Assembly (NCBI RefSeq): GCF_034259325.1
Contig: NZ_JAXIVS010000007.1
Location: forward strand, 522,570-586,569
Origin: Hyalangium ruber
GTDB taxonomy: Bacteria; Myxococcota; Myxococcia; Myxococcales; Myxococcaceae
Reading direction: 5' to 3'
DNA length: 64,000 nucleotides
This document shows positions 51,585-60,817 of this stretch, piece after piece. The notes under the pieces were generated by a model that did not search any database, had not been told where the DNA came from, and saw nothing but the letters and a program-made list of their open reading frames with translations. The translations under genes and the position numbers were made by a program. Within the stretch, counting starts at the first letter, position 1. Every line of letters starts with the position of its first letter.

Positions 51585-51612
51585 TTGGGGGTCTGGGCCC
51601 TCCAGCTATAAC
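51585..51612 (+). promoter_or_regulatory. Candidate sigma-70 promoter for the coupled unknown genes
   Basis: TTGGGG (51585-51590) and TATAAC (51607-51612) with 16-nt spacing point toward the plus-strand gene starting at 51746. AT-rich TATAAC is rare in this DNA. The -35 is weak. No gene is seen in the 233-bp gap. Confidence 0.35.
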
Positions 51613-51745
51613 GCGCCGGGGGCATCCGGGCCGGGGACTCTATACCTCAGAAGCCCTTGGGACCCAGTTCCTCCTGGTGGTGGCAACTTCCCCCGCTCTG
51701 GCGCGACAATGGGGATGCTGCCCTTCGTCCGTGTGAGGGAATCGT

Positions 51746-52927
51746 ATGACCTCCATCCGCCGCCTGCTTTCCGGCATTTCGACCTCGGCGGCGTGGGCCG
51801 CCCGGTACGAGGTGAGTGCCCCCATCCGGCAGAAGCAGACCGTGCCCGTGGAGCCGGTGCGCCGGGGATTCTCGGACCAGAGCGACTTCCAGTCGGCCGC
51901 CGAGGCGGAGCGCTCGCCCCTGGATGCCTACGCGCCCTCCCTGGCCGGGCGCCCCCGCAAGGCCGTGGAGTCCCTGCGCGCCTACTCCGGCCTGAGCGAC
52001 TTCCAGGCCGCCCTGCCCCGCTACCAGCACCTGCTGGGCACCCACGTGCCCCCGCCTCCGGCCCGTTACTGGGAGCCCGGGCGCTCGCGCTCCCCGGCGA
52101 GCGCCGCCCCCGAGGAGCCTCGCGAGAGCGCCACCCGCCCGGGCCTCACCGCCACGGCCGACCTGGAGAAGGCGTTCGAGAAGGCGGGGGAGGAGGACTC
52201 GGTGCTGCTCTACGCGGCCGAGGAGGCCGAGCGTGGGCGCTCCGTCGTCCAACACCCGGATGGCAGCGTCACCGACCCGGCGGCGCCCGAGCGCCACTTC
52301 GCGGACGCGAAGGCGTGGGAGGAGGCGAACCCGGGCCTGACTCGCGCCGCGTCCCTGTCGCGCAACGATGTCGAGCTGGTGCTCGCCATGCCCGAGGGCG
52401 AGGCGCGCGACGAGGTGCTCGCGGAGCTGGCGAACGCGGACACCTCCAGCGCCTCGGGGGCCTCCGCCACGTCGGCGGATGACTTCATGCCCTCGTTCGA
52501 CGACCTGCCCGTGAACGCGGAGCCCGAGCTGGAGGCGGCCAGCACCGACGCCTTCCTGCCCTCGCTGGACGACCTGCCCTCGGACACCGAGCCGGTGGAG
52601 TCGCTGCTCCAGGCCACCGCCGAGCATGTGCCGCTCTCCTCCGAGGAGGTGGACGCGCTGCTGAACCCCACGGCCGAGGGGGCCGAGGGGCAGGGGCCGC
52701 TGAATGTGGCCTTGCAGGTGGCCCGTCGCGGCACGCCGGAGCAGCAGGCGCGCGTCGCCACCACGCTCTACGAGCGGAGCCAGGCCCCTGGCGCCGATGA
52801 AGCCCAGCTCTGGCGGAGCGGCGCGACCCTGGCCGCCGCCGCCAGCCCCGAGGCCACCCAGGCCCTGCTCCAACACGTGGGCGAGGCGCAGCTGGCGGAC
52901 TTCGTTCGGGGCATGATGCAGGCCTGA
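51746..52927 (+). CDS. Unknown 393-residue protein with acidic linear repeats
   Basis: Family not recognised; no signal peptide or membrane segment. The N-terminal 120 residues are basic/aromatic and look like an interaction region (SAPIRQKQTVPVEPVRRGFSDQSDF; SGLSDFQAALPRY). The middle is acidic and Ser/Ala rich with two copies of F(M/L)PS(F/L)DDLP (about 250 and 272). The C-terminal 90 residues are helical repeats (VALQVARRGTPEQQARVATTLYE). It ends on TGATG, so the next gene starts on its stop codon. The pair is likely a complex. Confidence 0.6.
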   Translation: MTSIRRLLSGISTSAAWAARYEVSAPIRQKQTVPVEPVRRGFSDQSDFQSAAEAERSPLDAYAPSLAGRPRKAVESLRAYSGLSDFQAALPRYQHLLGTHVPPPPARYWEPGRSRSPASAAPEEPRESATRPGLTATADLEKAFEKAGEEDSVLLYAAEEAERGRSVVQHPDGSVTDPAAPERHFADAKAWEEANPGLTRAASLSRNDVELVLAMPEGEARDEVLAELANADTSSASGASATSADDFMPSFDDLPVNAEPELEAASTDAFLPSLDDLPSDTEPVESLLQATAEHVPLSSEEVDALLNPTAEGAEGQGPLNVALQVARRGTPEQQARVATTLYERSQAPGADEAQLWRSGATLAAAASPEATQALLQHVGEAQLADFVRGMMQA

Positions 52928-54480
52928 TGTCGCCTCCCTCGGATACGGCCACACTCCTCGGGCCCTCGCTCCTGGGCCACCTGCTGCGCTCGGCGGCGGA
53001 CCTGCCGCGCCAACCCTCCACGGATGCCCTGCTCCTCCAGGCGGTGCTCCAGGCCGACGCTCGGGCCTTCCAGAGCCCGGAGTTCCGCTCGGGCCTCGCC
53101 GCCTGTCTCGCGCGCGCCCGCTACCCGGAGGATGAGGAGACCCGGGCGATGGACGCGGCGCAGTGGGAGGCCCTGTTCTCGGAGCCGCTCGGGGAGCAGC
53201 TCCTGAGCGACGCCCAGCTCACACCCGAGCAGCGCCAGGCCCACCTCTCCTTCTTCCTGCTGCGGCCCGAGTTCTCCCTGGAGCTGCTCTCGCTCTACGA
53301 GGGCCACCTGACGCGCGTGGCCGCCCACGAGGCGCAGCTCGCGCTCCAGGCGTTTCCCGCCGAGCAGGTGGCGCCCATCGCCCGCTTTCCCCCGGCGCTG
53401 GTGGCGCGCTTCCCGGACCTGACCGCGATCGAGCCTCCCGTGACGGCCCAGGCCATCTCCCTGCTCGTCCCGCATGTGCTGAGGCCAGCGCAGGTCTCGC
53501 GGATGCTGGGCACGCTCGCCGACGACATCCTCGCCACCGCCCAGGAGGACGCTCCCGAGCAGGCCCACCGGAGCGCGTTCGCGAGCATGGCGGCCGAGGG
53601 CCTTCGGGCGCTCGCGGAGGAGCTGCGCACGCAGAGCGACCCTCGGCAGGTGGCGCAAGAGCTGGTGCTCGGAGGCCTCCAGTACCAGGCCTTCTTCCAG
53701 CTCCTGGGCCCCTTCACCGAGGACGCGCGGGCGCAGCACGAGCTGCTGTCCACGAGCGTGAGCCACCTCGGCATGGCGCTGGGAGGCCCCGTCGGCGAGG
53801 CGGCCGCGAGGGTCGTCTCCCGCCAAGTCTTCCAGGCGGTGGAGGTACACGGCGCGGGCGGACGGCTGCCCCTGGGCGCGCTGGCGGGCGAGGTGCTGGG
53901 AGTGCCCGGGCTCGGCCTGGCGCCCGGTGCCCTCAGCGAGGTGACCTCGGCGCTCACCCAGCTCTACGCGGCCCAGCTCACCGCGCTCGAGGATGACGCG
54001 GCCGACCTGCTCAGCGACGTCATGCCCCTGCTCTTCCAGGGCGAGGTGGAGGGGCTGGGCAGCGTGTGGGCCTCCCTGCTGGGAGACCCGGAGCGAATGG
54101 CCACGCTCCAGGCGCTGGACGCGCAAGCCCGAGCACAGGTGCTGCGGGTGCTGCTGGTCGGCGGCGCGGTGGGCCTCTTTCCCTGGGAGGCGGTGGTGCC
54201 AGGACTCCAGGCCAGTAGCCCGGAGCTGTTCGGCGCCAGCCTTGCCCCGAACGTACCGGCGGAGCGCTACGCCGCGAGCGCCGCTCGGGCGGTGGCCGTG
54301 CTGGCCAACGAGGAGCTGTGCGAGCAGCTCTCCCAGGGACTGTGCTCGCCCGAGGAGGCGCTGGAGCAGGCGCAAGAGCGCGGGGCGGCGCTCTTCGAGG
54401 GAGGACTCCTCCCAGCGGACCCCGCGCTCACCACCGCCCTGCTCGGCGCCGTGGTGCCCCTCCAGCCCACGGAAGAGTGA
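52927..54480 (+). CDS. Unknown 517-residue helical protein
   Basis: Not recognised. A long alpha-helical chain with Ala/Leu/Glu repeats (LARARYPEDEETRAMDAAQWEALFSEPLGEQLL; VTAQAISLLVPHVLRPAQVSRMLGTLADDILATAQ), no signal peptide, membrane span or catalytic motif. The middle (about 275-340) has a Gly-rich stretch (GMALGGPVGEAAARVVSRQVFQAVEVHGAGGRLPLG). Its ATG overlaps the preceding stop by 1 nt, giving strict translational coupling. It is probably a partner of that protein. Confidence 0.6.
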   Translation: MSPPSDTATLLGPSLLGHLLRSAADLPRQPSTDALLLQAVLQADARAFQSPEFRSGLAACLARARYPEDEETRAMDAAQWEALFSEPLGEQLLSDAQLTPEQRQAHLSFFLLRPEFSLELLSLYEGHLTRVAAHEAQLALQAFPAEQVAPIARFPPALVARFPDLTAIEPPVTAQAISLLVPHVLRPAQVSRMLGTLADDILATAQEDAPEQAHRSAFASMAAEGLRALAEELRTQSDPRQVAQELVLGGLQYQAFFQLLGPFTEDARAQHELLSTSVSHLGMALGGPVGEAAARVVSRQVFQAVEVHGAGGRLPLGALAGEVLGVPGLGLAPGALSEVTSALTQLYAAQLTALEDDAADLLSDVMPLLFQGEVEGLGSVWASLLGDPERMATLQALDAQARAQVLRVLLVGGAVGLFPWEAVVPGLQASSPELFGASLAPNVPAERYAASAARAVAVLANEELCEQLSQGLCSPEEALEQAQERGAALFEGGLLPADPALTTALLGAVVPLQPTEE

Positions 54481-54487
54481 CTCGGAC

Positions 54488-56314
54488 TCAGCGCTCGTGG
54501 CGGCGGCGGTAGTCGGCGATCCTTGCGACCAGGGCCTCCTGGATGGCCGCGGGCATGGTGGCCAGCAACACCTCCGCCACCGCGTCATGGACGAACCAGC
54601 GCCCCTGGAAGATGTGGGCCTCCTCCAGTTCCTTCCAGGGCGCCAGCAGCTGGTCCACCGGCACCTCCAGCACGTGGGCCGCCAGCTCCGCGCTGAAGTC
54701 CGTGCGGGCCACGGCGAACACCCGCGCCAACCTCAGCGCCTCGTCGGAGCGCAGCCGCAGGCGCTGCTCGATGATGGCTCCCACCTTCCCCGGCGGCGGG
54801 AGCGAGGAAGGAAACGCCCCGTCGAAGTCGCCGGAGCGCAGCAGGTGACGCGCCGTCTCCACGATGAAGAGCGGATTGCCCCCGGTGTAGTCGGCGATCT
54901 TTTCCGCCACCTGCTCCAGCGCGGGCTCCCCCATCCCTCGCAGCATCTGCCGGACCGCCTCGGTGTCCAGCCGCCCCACCGGCACCCGGACCATCAGCCC
55001 GGAGTCGATGACGCTGTGGATCAACTGCTTCTCCCACTCGTCCCGGACGTCGCTGGTGCGGTAGGCGTTGATGATGAGGGGGAAGCGTCCGGCCACCATC
55101 TCCTCGCGAAACTCGGCATGGACCTGGATGCCCAGCTCGGCGCTGTCGCGGTCCACGTACTGCCCATCATCGAAGACGAGCACGTCCACGTCCCGCAGCG
55201 CCTCCCGGATGAACGCGATGATCGCCGAGAAGAGCCGCGCCCGCTCCTCGGGCTGGGAAACCGGAGGCAGCGGCGCGTCCTCCAGCTCCGGGATGATGCG
55301 CGACAGCTCCCGGCGCACCCAGCCCTGGGGCCGGACACCCGACTCCCGGACCAGCATGCGCAGGCTGCGCATGTGCGTGGCGAAGGGCAGCCGCCGGTCT
55401 CCCGGCCGGGCCTCGATGGTGACGCAGCGCCCTCGGCTGTTGCCGAACTCCTTCACCAGCCGCGACTTGCCGATGCCCGACTCCCCATCGACGAACATGG
55501 GCGCGCGGGCAGCCCACGCCTCCTCCATCAGCGCCCACTCGCGCTCTCGGCCCGCGAGCACGGGCGGGTGCAGCACCGACCAACGGATGGCCGGCCGCGC
55601 CGGCGGCGAGGGCAGCGCGGGCTCGGCCTCGGAGCGTTCGATGACACGCGCCAGCTCCCGGGTCGCCGTCTCGGGAGAGACGTTGAGCTCGCGCTTGAGC
55701 ACCTCCTGGCACCGGCGATAGGCCTTCAGCGCCGCGGGGCGATTGCCCAGCACATGGTGCAGGTGCATCACCTGCCGGTACACCGCCTCCGCCGTGGGCT
55801 CCAGCTCCAGCAGCCGCAGCGCCCCGTCGAGCGCCTCCGGGTAGCGCCGCTCGCGCTCCAGCCGCTGCACCTGCTGCTCCAGGGCCTCGCGCCCCTGGCG
55901 CTTGAGCTTCATGCGCCATCCGTCCAGCCACCCGGCCAATTCCTCACAGTCGTCGTAGAGGAAGCCCTCGAGCAGCTCTCCGTGAAAGGAACCCGCGAGC
56001 GTGGGGTTTCCCTGCTGGAGGGCGGCGCGCACCTGGAACACGTCCACCTGGCTCCCCTCTCGCAGCCGCAGCTGGTCTCGCCCCTCGGTACAGTCCTCTC
56101 CGAGCTGCTCGCGCAGGCGCTTGAGCAACTGTCTCAGGTTGCCGCGCGCGGTGGCCTCGGGAGACTCCGGCCACAAGAGCCCCGAGAGCTTCCAACGCGC
56201 CGTGGGGCCCTCCAGGGCCAGGTACGCCAGGAGCGCCGCGCTCTTGCGCTCCAACTCCACCCGTCCTCCCTGGGCCCCTGCCGCCCAGGCCTCCGCGAGG
56301 ACCCGGATTTCCAT
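54488..56314 (-). CDS. BTAD-type transcriptional regulator with AAA ATPase
   Basis: 608 residues. N-terminal winged helix (about 1-95, ERKSAALLAYLALEGPTARWKLSGLLWP...ATARGNLRQLLKRLREQLG), then the bacterial transcriptional activator TPR domain (95-230, SFHGELLEGFLYDDCEELAGWLDGWR...AAEAVYRQVMHLHHVLGNRPAALKAYRRC), then an AAA domain with Walker A DGESGIGKS near 280 and an ATPase core. This is the SARP/AfsR-type architecture, but the usual C-terminal TPR set is missing. It probably controls a nearby locus in response to a bound signal. It converges with the unknown pair. Confidence 0.82.
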   Translation of the reverse strand: MEIRVLAEAWAAGAQGGRVELERKSAALLAYLALEGPTARWKLSGLLWPESPEATARGNLRQLLKRLREQLGEDCTEGRDQLRLREGSQVDVFQVRAALQQGNPTLAGSFHGELLEGFLYDDCEELAGWLDGWRMKLKRQGREALEQQVQRLERERRYPEALDGALRLLELEPTAEAVYRQVMHLHHVLGNRPAALKAYRRCQEVLKRELNVSPETATRELARVIERSEAEPALPSPPARPAIRWSVLHPPVLAGREREWALMEEAWAARAPMFVDGESGIGKSRLVKEFGNSRGRCVTIEARPGDRRLPFATHMRSLRMLVRESGVRPQGWVRRELSRIIPELEDAPLPPVSQPEERARLFSAIIAFIREALRDVDVLVFDDGQYVDRDSAELGIQVHAEFREEMVAGRFPLIINAYRTSDVRDEWEKQLIHSVIDSGLMVRVPVGRLDTEAVRQMLRGMGEPALEQVAEKIADYTGGNPLFIVETARHLLRSGDFDGAFPSSLPPPGKVGAIIEQRLRLRSDEALRLARVFAVARTDFSAELAAHVLEVPVDQLLAPWKELEEAHIFQGRWFVHDAVAEVLLATMPAAIQEALVARIADYRRRHER

Positions 56315-56379
56315 TGCGATTCTCCCAAGAGACTCACTCGCAATGGCAGCTCACACGACGAGTGTCTGGAGAAACGCTA

Positions 56380-57669
56380 TCAGGGCCTCTGGACACCCGC
56401 GATGCTGTCGAGCTGCTTCTGGGCCTCGTTCACGTCTTTTGTGAACTCGTCGATGTGGCGGGTGCGCTCCTCGCTCTGCCACTCATTGGAAGAGAATGCA
56501 GTGGTGGGGTGCTCGCGCGTGGTGTGGATGTAGCCCCGCAGCGCCGTCAGCAGCTCGCGGTCCGGGTCCCCCGTCTCCTTGAGCAGGAACCCCTCCACGT
56601 CGCGCAGCTTCAGCGGGAAGGTGGGCGCCTCGTCCAGCAGCAGCTTGCCGAACAGGGTGAACTTCACCTCCTGGGCGCCCTCGGCCAGCTCCTCGTTGAA
56701 GGACACGTAGGCGAAGGGCACCCCCGCCTCGTCATCCACGCGCCCGGCCATCACGTAGCGCCCGGCCTTGCGCACCTGGAGCCCCAGGTAGAGGCTCAAC
56801 GAGCCCTGCTCCACCGCCTCGCGCACCTTGCCGGTGAAGCGGGCAGGCGGCGCGGGCGTGTAGAGGATGTCGAAGAAGGCATTGCCCTGGGCATTGCCCG
56901 AGCTCACCTGGAAGGCGATGCGCAGCGTGCCGGAGAACATCGGGAAGCCCTGCTTGGAGGGCTGGAAGCTCGCGGTGTACGTGCCGTCCCCGGCGAGCGT
57001 GTCGCCCTGGGTGCCGTCGTCCACGAAGGCCAGCGGCACTCCGGCCACGGCCGCCTCGCCTCCCAGCATGTGCTCGGCCTCACGGGCCATGGCGCCCGTC
57101 ACCTGGCACGGCAGCGGCTGCTTCGCGGTGTTCTCGCAGCCCACGGCGAAATGCACCACCTCGTCTCCGGCGACGAAGACCTTGTCCTGCTTGAGCTTCA
57201 GCTTCACATCGTCGCGATCCCGGCTCAGCGAGCGCGTCCGCTCCGGGGCGGCGGGCTGGTCCTGGTCTGGGTGCTCGCGCATGGGGCGCGACTGCGGCGG
57301 ATAGCGCGTGCCCGCCACATAGGTGTCGAGCGTGAAGCGCGCCCGCTGCAGGCGCTTCTCCCACAGCTCGCGCTGGGCCTGACGCTCCGCCTCCTCCGAG
57401 GAGAGCGCCGGCGTGGCGGCCACTGCCGGAGTCCGCACCGGCGCGGCGATGGGAGCCCCCGCCACGCCCGAGGCCCGTGAGCCCCGGGCGCTCGCGGAGG
57501 ACGACCCGGCTTCCGACGCGGACGAGGCATTCAGGTCCTCGTCCGAGCCGGCCTGCCCCGAGCCCCACCACAGCCCCAGTCCCATCAACACCAGGGGTAC
57601 GGACAACAACAGCCACACCGTGCGGCGTGGCCGAGACGAGGGAGCTGGGACGGGGCTATTGGGGCTCAT
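56380..57669 (-). CDS. Exported choice-of-anchor-type protein
   Basis: 429 residues. An N-terminal hydrophobic segment (TVWLLLSVPLVLMGLGLWWG) makes it membrane-anchored or exported; a Ser/Ala-rich linker follows. The main part is beta-rich with DGTQGDTLAGDGTYTASFQPSKQGFPMFSGTLRIAFQV, typical of choice-of-anchor X-type exported proteins of myxobacteria. The C-terminus is helical (EFTKDVNEAQKQLDSIAGVQ). Function unknown. It follows the hydrolase-like gene by 9 nt, so the two are an operon. Confidence 0.65.
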   Translation of the reverse strand: MSPNSPVPAPSSRPRRTVWLLLSVPLVLMGLGLWWGSGQAGSDEDLNASSASEAGSSSASARGSRASGVAGAPIAAPVRTPAVAATPALSSEEAERQAQRELWEKRLQRARFTLDTYVAGTRYPPQSRPMREHPDQDQPAAPERTRSLSRDRDDVKLKLKQDKVFVAGDEVVHFAVGCENTAKQPLPCQVTGAMAREAEHMLGGEAAVAGVPLAFVDDGTQGDTLAGDGTYTASFQPSKQGFPMFSGTLRIAFQVSSGNAQGNAFFDILYTPAPPARFTGKVREAVEQGSLSLYLGLQVRKAGRYVMAGRVDDEAGVPFAYVSFNEELAEGAQEVKFTLFGKLLLDEAPTFPLKLRDVEGFLLKETGDPDRELLTALRGYIHTTREHPTTAFSSNEWQSEERTRHIDEFTKDVNEAQKQLDSIAGVQRP

Positions 57670-57678
57670 GGGGGTGAA

Positions 57679-58563
57679 TCAGAGGGCGTAGTTCGCCATG
57701 TCCACGCGGACGGGGCCAATGATGCCGCCCCACACGCCGTTGGAGTAGTGGTTGTAGGCCTCGCCGTCATCGCGCAGCTCCACCGTGTGGTAGCTCCACT
57801 TGGCGCGGCCGTCGCTGCAGGCGTTGGTGCCAGTGTTCAGCGTGCCGCCGCAGAACCAGTCGCCCGGGTTGCAGTAGGAGCCGCCCGAGCTGCCGGAGAC
57901 GCCGCCCGTGGAGTGGTAGGACACTGCCTCGTCATCCTGCCCGGGGAGGATGCCCGAGTAGGCAGTGCCCTTGGAGGCGGCGAACATGTAGAACCACTTC
58001 GCACCCGTGGTGTTGTGGTTGTACATCGCACGCGCCGTGGTGGTGACCAGGTCGCTCACCAGCGGCTCGCTCATGGCCCAGTCGCCGTGGTCGGCCAGCT
58101 CGCTGCCGCCGCCCGCGCCCGAGGCCACGTCCACCCACTTGATGTTCCAGCCCGTCTGGGTGGTGCCATCCGTGTTGCCGCACACGCCGCTGGAGTTGGG
58201 GACGGCGTTCTTCTTGTAGCGGGCCGAGGTGCCGTAGAGCGACAGCGCGTAGCCGATCTGCAGGTTACCGGCGCTGTGCGAGGCGATGTAGCACCAGTTG
58301 GTGCCCGTGCAGAAACAGTCCAGGGCGTCGCGGACGCGGTAGTTCTGCCCGCCGATCTTCTGGGTGCCGTTCCAGTTGACGGCCTTCTTGTTCACGCCGG
58401 CCGCGGTGGACGCGGAGCCCCAGTAGCTGAAGTCTCCATAGTTGCCGGCCTGGGTGTTGCCGCCATTCCGACCGTGAATCCACAGGGAGTAATTGGTCGC
58501 GGAAGCCTCGGGGGCGACCAGGACCGTGGCTGCGACGACGACTGCGCTAACGAACGTTTTCAT
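57679..58563 (-). CDS. Secreted alpha/beta-hydrolase-like protein (SHSAG motif)
   Basis: 294 residues. Signal peptide MKTFVSAVVVAATVLVAPEASA. The mature protein begins NYSLWIHGRNGGN; WIHG fits an oxyanion-hole strand and IASHSAGNLQIGYAL carries a Ser in a GxSxG-like (SHSAG) nucleophile elbow. The C-terminal DGRAKWSYHTVELRDDGEAYNHYSNG holds His and Asp for a triad. Three Cys pairs suit a secreted protein. A lipase/esterase role is likely but no substrate is clear. GGAGG 7 nt upstream supports ATG 58563. Confidence 0.7.
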   Translation of the reverse strand: MKTFVSAVVVAATVLVAPEASATNYSLWIHGRNGGNTQAGNYGDFSYWGSASTAAGVNKKAVNWNGTQKIGGQNYRVRDALDCFCTGTNWCYIASHSAGNLQIGYALSLYGTSARYKKNAVPNSSGVCGNTDGTTQTGWNIKWVDVASGAGGGSELADHGDWAMSEPLVSDLVTTTARAMYNHNTTGAKWFYMFAASKGTAYSGILPGQDDEAVSYHSTGGVSGSSGGSYCNPGDWFCGGTLNTGTNACSDGRAKWSYHTVELRDDGEAYNHYSNGVWGGIIGPVRVDMANYAL

Positions 58564-58602
58564 GCGAGAGCCTCCGGCTCAGGCTGCGGGGGAATATGCC
58601 CC

Positions 58603-58623
58603 TGCCTGGCGACTCCCCAGGCA
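58603..58623 (-). promoter_or_regulatory. Inverted repeat in the hydrolase leader
   Basis: TGCCTGG (58603-58609) and CCAGGCA (58617-58623) form a perfect 7-bp inverted repeat with a 7-nt loop, 40 nt upstream of the hydrolase start. It may be an operator or a leader hairpin. The rest of the 444-bp gap (58564-59007) shows no supported gene; a possible -35 TTGACG lies near 58709 on the minus strand. Confidence 0.3.
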
Positions 58624-59007
58624 ACGGAGCGCGCGCACTCTACGTTCTCAGTCCTTGAAAAAGCGAGAGCCCGGGAGTCCGAGCTTGCCCGGGAAACCGA
58701 CTCAGCGCGTCAATTCATTGTCAGTGCAACCGGACCCAGAATTCTGGCTCGTTCTGGCGGGTCAGCGATGACCCAAACCCGCTCACCCGGGCAAACAGAC
58801 GTCTCCAAACCTGTCTGACAACCGTACAGCTTTGGCGGGAGCGCGCTGTCACCGTGTCTTCGAATCGCTTCAGTGCGGATAGCCGTGAGCCCTGAGCGAG
58901 CGGGACGGCCGGCGCGGGAGGACCCGTCCGCTGACGGGGGGCCCCGCGCCGAGACGAGGGACCCGCGACCTGTGCTCCCCGAACCGTGTGCCCGTGTCTG
59001 ATCCAAC

Positions 59008-60129
59008 TCAACGGAACGTGGCCTCGCAGAAGCGCTCCAGCCGTGAGAGGGCTTCCGGGAGATTGGTGCGGCCGAACCCTAGCCGAAAGTGATTGCCGGG
59101 GAAATCGTAGACATCTCCCGGCAGCAGCAGCACGCCCTCGCGATCGATGAGCGTCTGGCAGAAGGTGGAGATAGGGGTGTCGCGCAGCAGCTTGGGGAAA
59201 GCCACGCTACCAGCGCGTGGTCGCACCCAGCGGAAGGTGTCCGTGTGGCGCGCGAAGAAGGCGTCCAGGAGCTTCAGGTTCGCCTCCAGAATGGCCCGGC
59301 TGCGCGCGAGCACCTGCTCCTTCGCGCGCAGGGCAATGAGGGAGAGCACCTCGCTCGGGGCGCTGTTGCAGATGGAGGTGTAGTCCTTGTACGCGGCGCA
59401 CCGGCGCAACAGCTCCGCGTCCCGGCACGCCAGCCAGCCCACGCGCAGCCCCGCCAGGCCGAACGCCTTGGACATCACTCCCAGGCTCAAGGCCCGCGTC
59501 GAGCGCTCCACCGCCGCCGGCAGTGTCCGCGCCGGCGCGTGCTCCAGCAGGCGGTACACCTCGTCGGACAGCAGGTACACCCCGCGCTCCTCCGCCAGCG
59601 CGCACAGCGCCTCGAAGGCGGCCGGCTCCGGCAGTGAGCCCGTGGGGTTGTGCGGGAAGTTCACCACCAGCAGCCGGGTGTTCGGCCGCAGCGCGCGGCG
59701 CACGGCGTCCACGTCCAGCGCCCAGCCGTCCTCCTCGCGCAGCGGCAGCAGCGTCACCTCCGCCCCCGTCGCCCGCGCCACCTCGTGCAGCGATTGGTAG
59801 CCCGGCCACGTCACCACCGCGTGCTCGCTCGGGCCCAGCAGCACGTTCATCAGGATGAAGACCGCCTCCTCCGCCCCCGCGAACGTCAGCACCTGCTCTG
59901 GCGAGAGGCCCGGGTAGAGCGTGGCGATGGCCTCGCGCAGCGCGGGCAGCCCCGTGGACTCGGTGTAGCCAAGCGTCAGCGCCTCCCAGCGCGCCCGGCT
60001 GTCCGCGTCGGCCAGCGCCAGCAGCTCCGACATCCTCCAGCCCTCGATGTCCGAGCTGCACAACAAGTAAGGCGCGGAGAACTCCCACCGCGCGAAGTAC
60101 CGCTCCAGCGTGAAGTCAGGAATGCGCAT
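59008..60129 (-). CDS. PLP-dependent aminotransferase (class I/II)
   Basis: 373 residues. Full aminotransferase fold: ESTGLPALREAIATLYPGL, the cofactor strand TWPGYQSLHEVAR, NFPHNPTGSLP, LLSDEVYR, the PLP lysine in GVMSKAFGLAGLRVGW (about 220) and the C-terminal Arg in NHFRLGFGRTNL. It transfers an amino group between an amino acid and a keto acid; substrate not readable. The start ATG 60129 has AGGAG 6 nt ahead. Reading frame stays open further upstream but without support. It is divergent from the thioredoxin-fold gene, 117 bp away. Confidence 0.88.
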   Translation of the reverse strand: MRIPDFTLERYFARWEFSAPYLLCSSDIEGWRMSELLALADADSRARWEALTLGYTESTGLPALREAIATLYPGLSPEQVLTFAGAEEAVFILMNVLLGPSEHAVVTWPGYQSLHEVARATGAEVTLLPLREEDGWALDVDAVRRALRPNTRLLVVNFPHNPTGSLPEPAAFEALCALAEERGVYLLSDEVYRLLEHAPARTLPAAVERSTRALSLGVMSKAFGLAGLRVGWLACRDAELLRRCAAYKDYTSICNSAPSEVLSLIALRAKEQVLARSRAILEANLKLLDAFFARHTDTFRWVRPRAGSVAFPKLLRDTPISTFCQTLIDREGVLLLPGDVYDFPGNHFRLGFGRTNLPEALSRLERFCEATFR

Positions 60130-60246
60130 GCCCTGCTCCTCTCCTCCCAGGCAGGCAAGCTCCGCATGGGGCCGATGTGGGGGACTCCGGCCGCCGATGC
60201 ATAGCTTGAGTCGCGTCCAGTCCGACGTCTTTTCCTGGAGCGCCCG

Positions 60247-60723
60247 ATGGCTTCTGATGAGCACTACGTCCCCTTGACGCTGCTCGACCCGGATGGGGGC
60301 TGGATCAACGCTCCCGTCCATGTCTCGCAGCTGCGTGGTCGTCCGGTCTTGTTGCACTTTTGGGCCATGGACTGTCGCAGTTGCATCGACCAGATGGCCG
60401 AGGTCCAGGAGTGGATCCGCGCCTATGGCCCCCGAGGGCTGGTGGTCATCGGCGTGGACGTGACCCACTCCGAATCCGAGCTGCGCGACACCAACCGCGT
60501 GGAGAGCTTCGCGCGCGAGCATGGGCTGCGCTACCCCATCGCGGTGGATGACGGCTCCATGGCGCAGGCCTATGGCGTGGAGCAGCACCCCGCCTACCTC
60601 ATCTTCGACACGCAGGGCATCCTCCGGCTGCACGCGGCCACGCCCGAGCAGCGTGGAGACATGCGGATGTTGCTCGAGCGCCTCACCGGTCCGGACGCGA
60701 GCTCCGGCGCCTTCGCGCCCTGA
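60247..60723 (+). CDS. Thioredoxin-fold (TlpA/redoxin-like) protein
   Basis: 158 residues. Redox motif MDCRSCIDQM (CxxC, about 40-43) after the WAMDCRSC strand, RGLVVIGVDVTHSE and the cis-Pro in GVEQHPAYLIFDTQG. This is the TlpA/ResA-type fold. No signal peptide is present, so it is probably cytoplasmic, unlike most TlpA. ATG 60247 has GGAG 6 nt upstream. It may reduce peroxides or protein disulfides; a role with its neighbours is not evident. Confidence 0.82.
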   Translation: MASDEHYVPLTLLDPDGGWINAPVHVSQLRGRPVLLHFWAMDCRSCIDQMAEVQEWIRAYGPRGLVVIGVDVTHSESELRDTNRVESFAREHGLRYPIAVDDGSMAQAYGVEQHPAYLIFDTQGILRLHAATPEQRGDMRMLLERLTGPDASSGAFAP

Positions 60724-60817
60724 GCCGGGCCACTGCCTCTCTCGGGGAGAGCGCCGCGGGGCGTGAGTGGACGCCCCGGGCTGTCCCTTGTGTCCCCCCA
60801 CCCACGGAGCACCGCAC

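Noticed and set aside
51485..51736. An 83-codon plus-strand frame in the PP2C upstream gap
   Set aside because: It overlaps the PP2C start region, has no ribosome-binding site and a random composition.
58564..59007. Possible small gene in the largest gap
   Set aside because: Reading frames here are short, lack ribosome-binding sites and have no recognisable composition.
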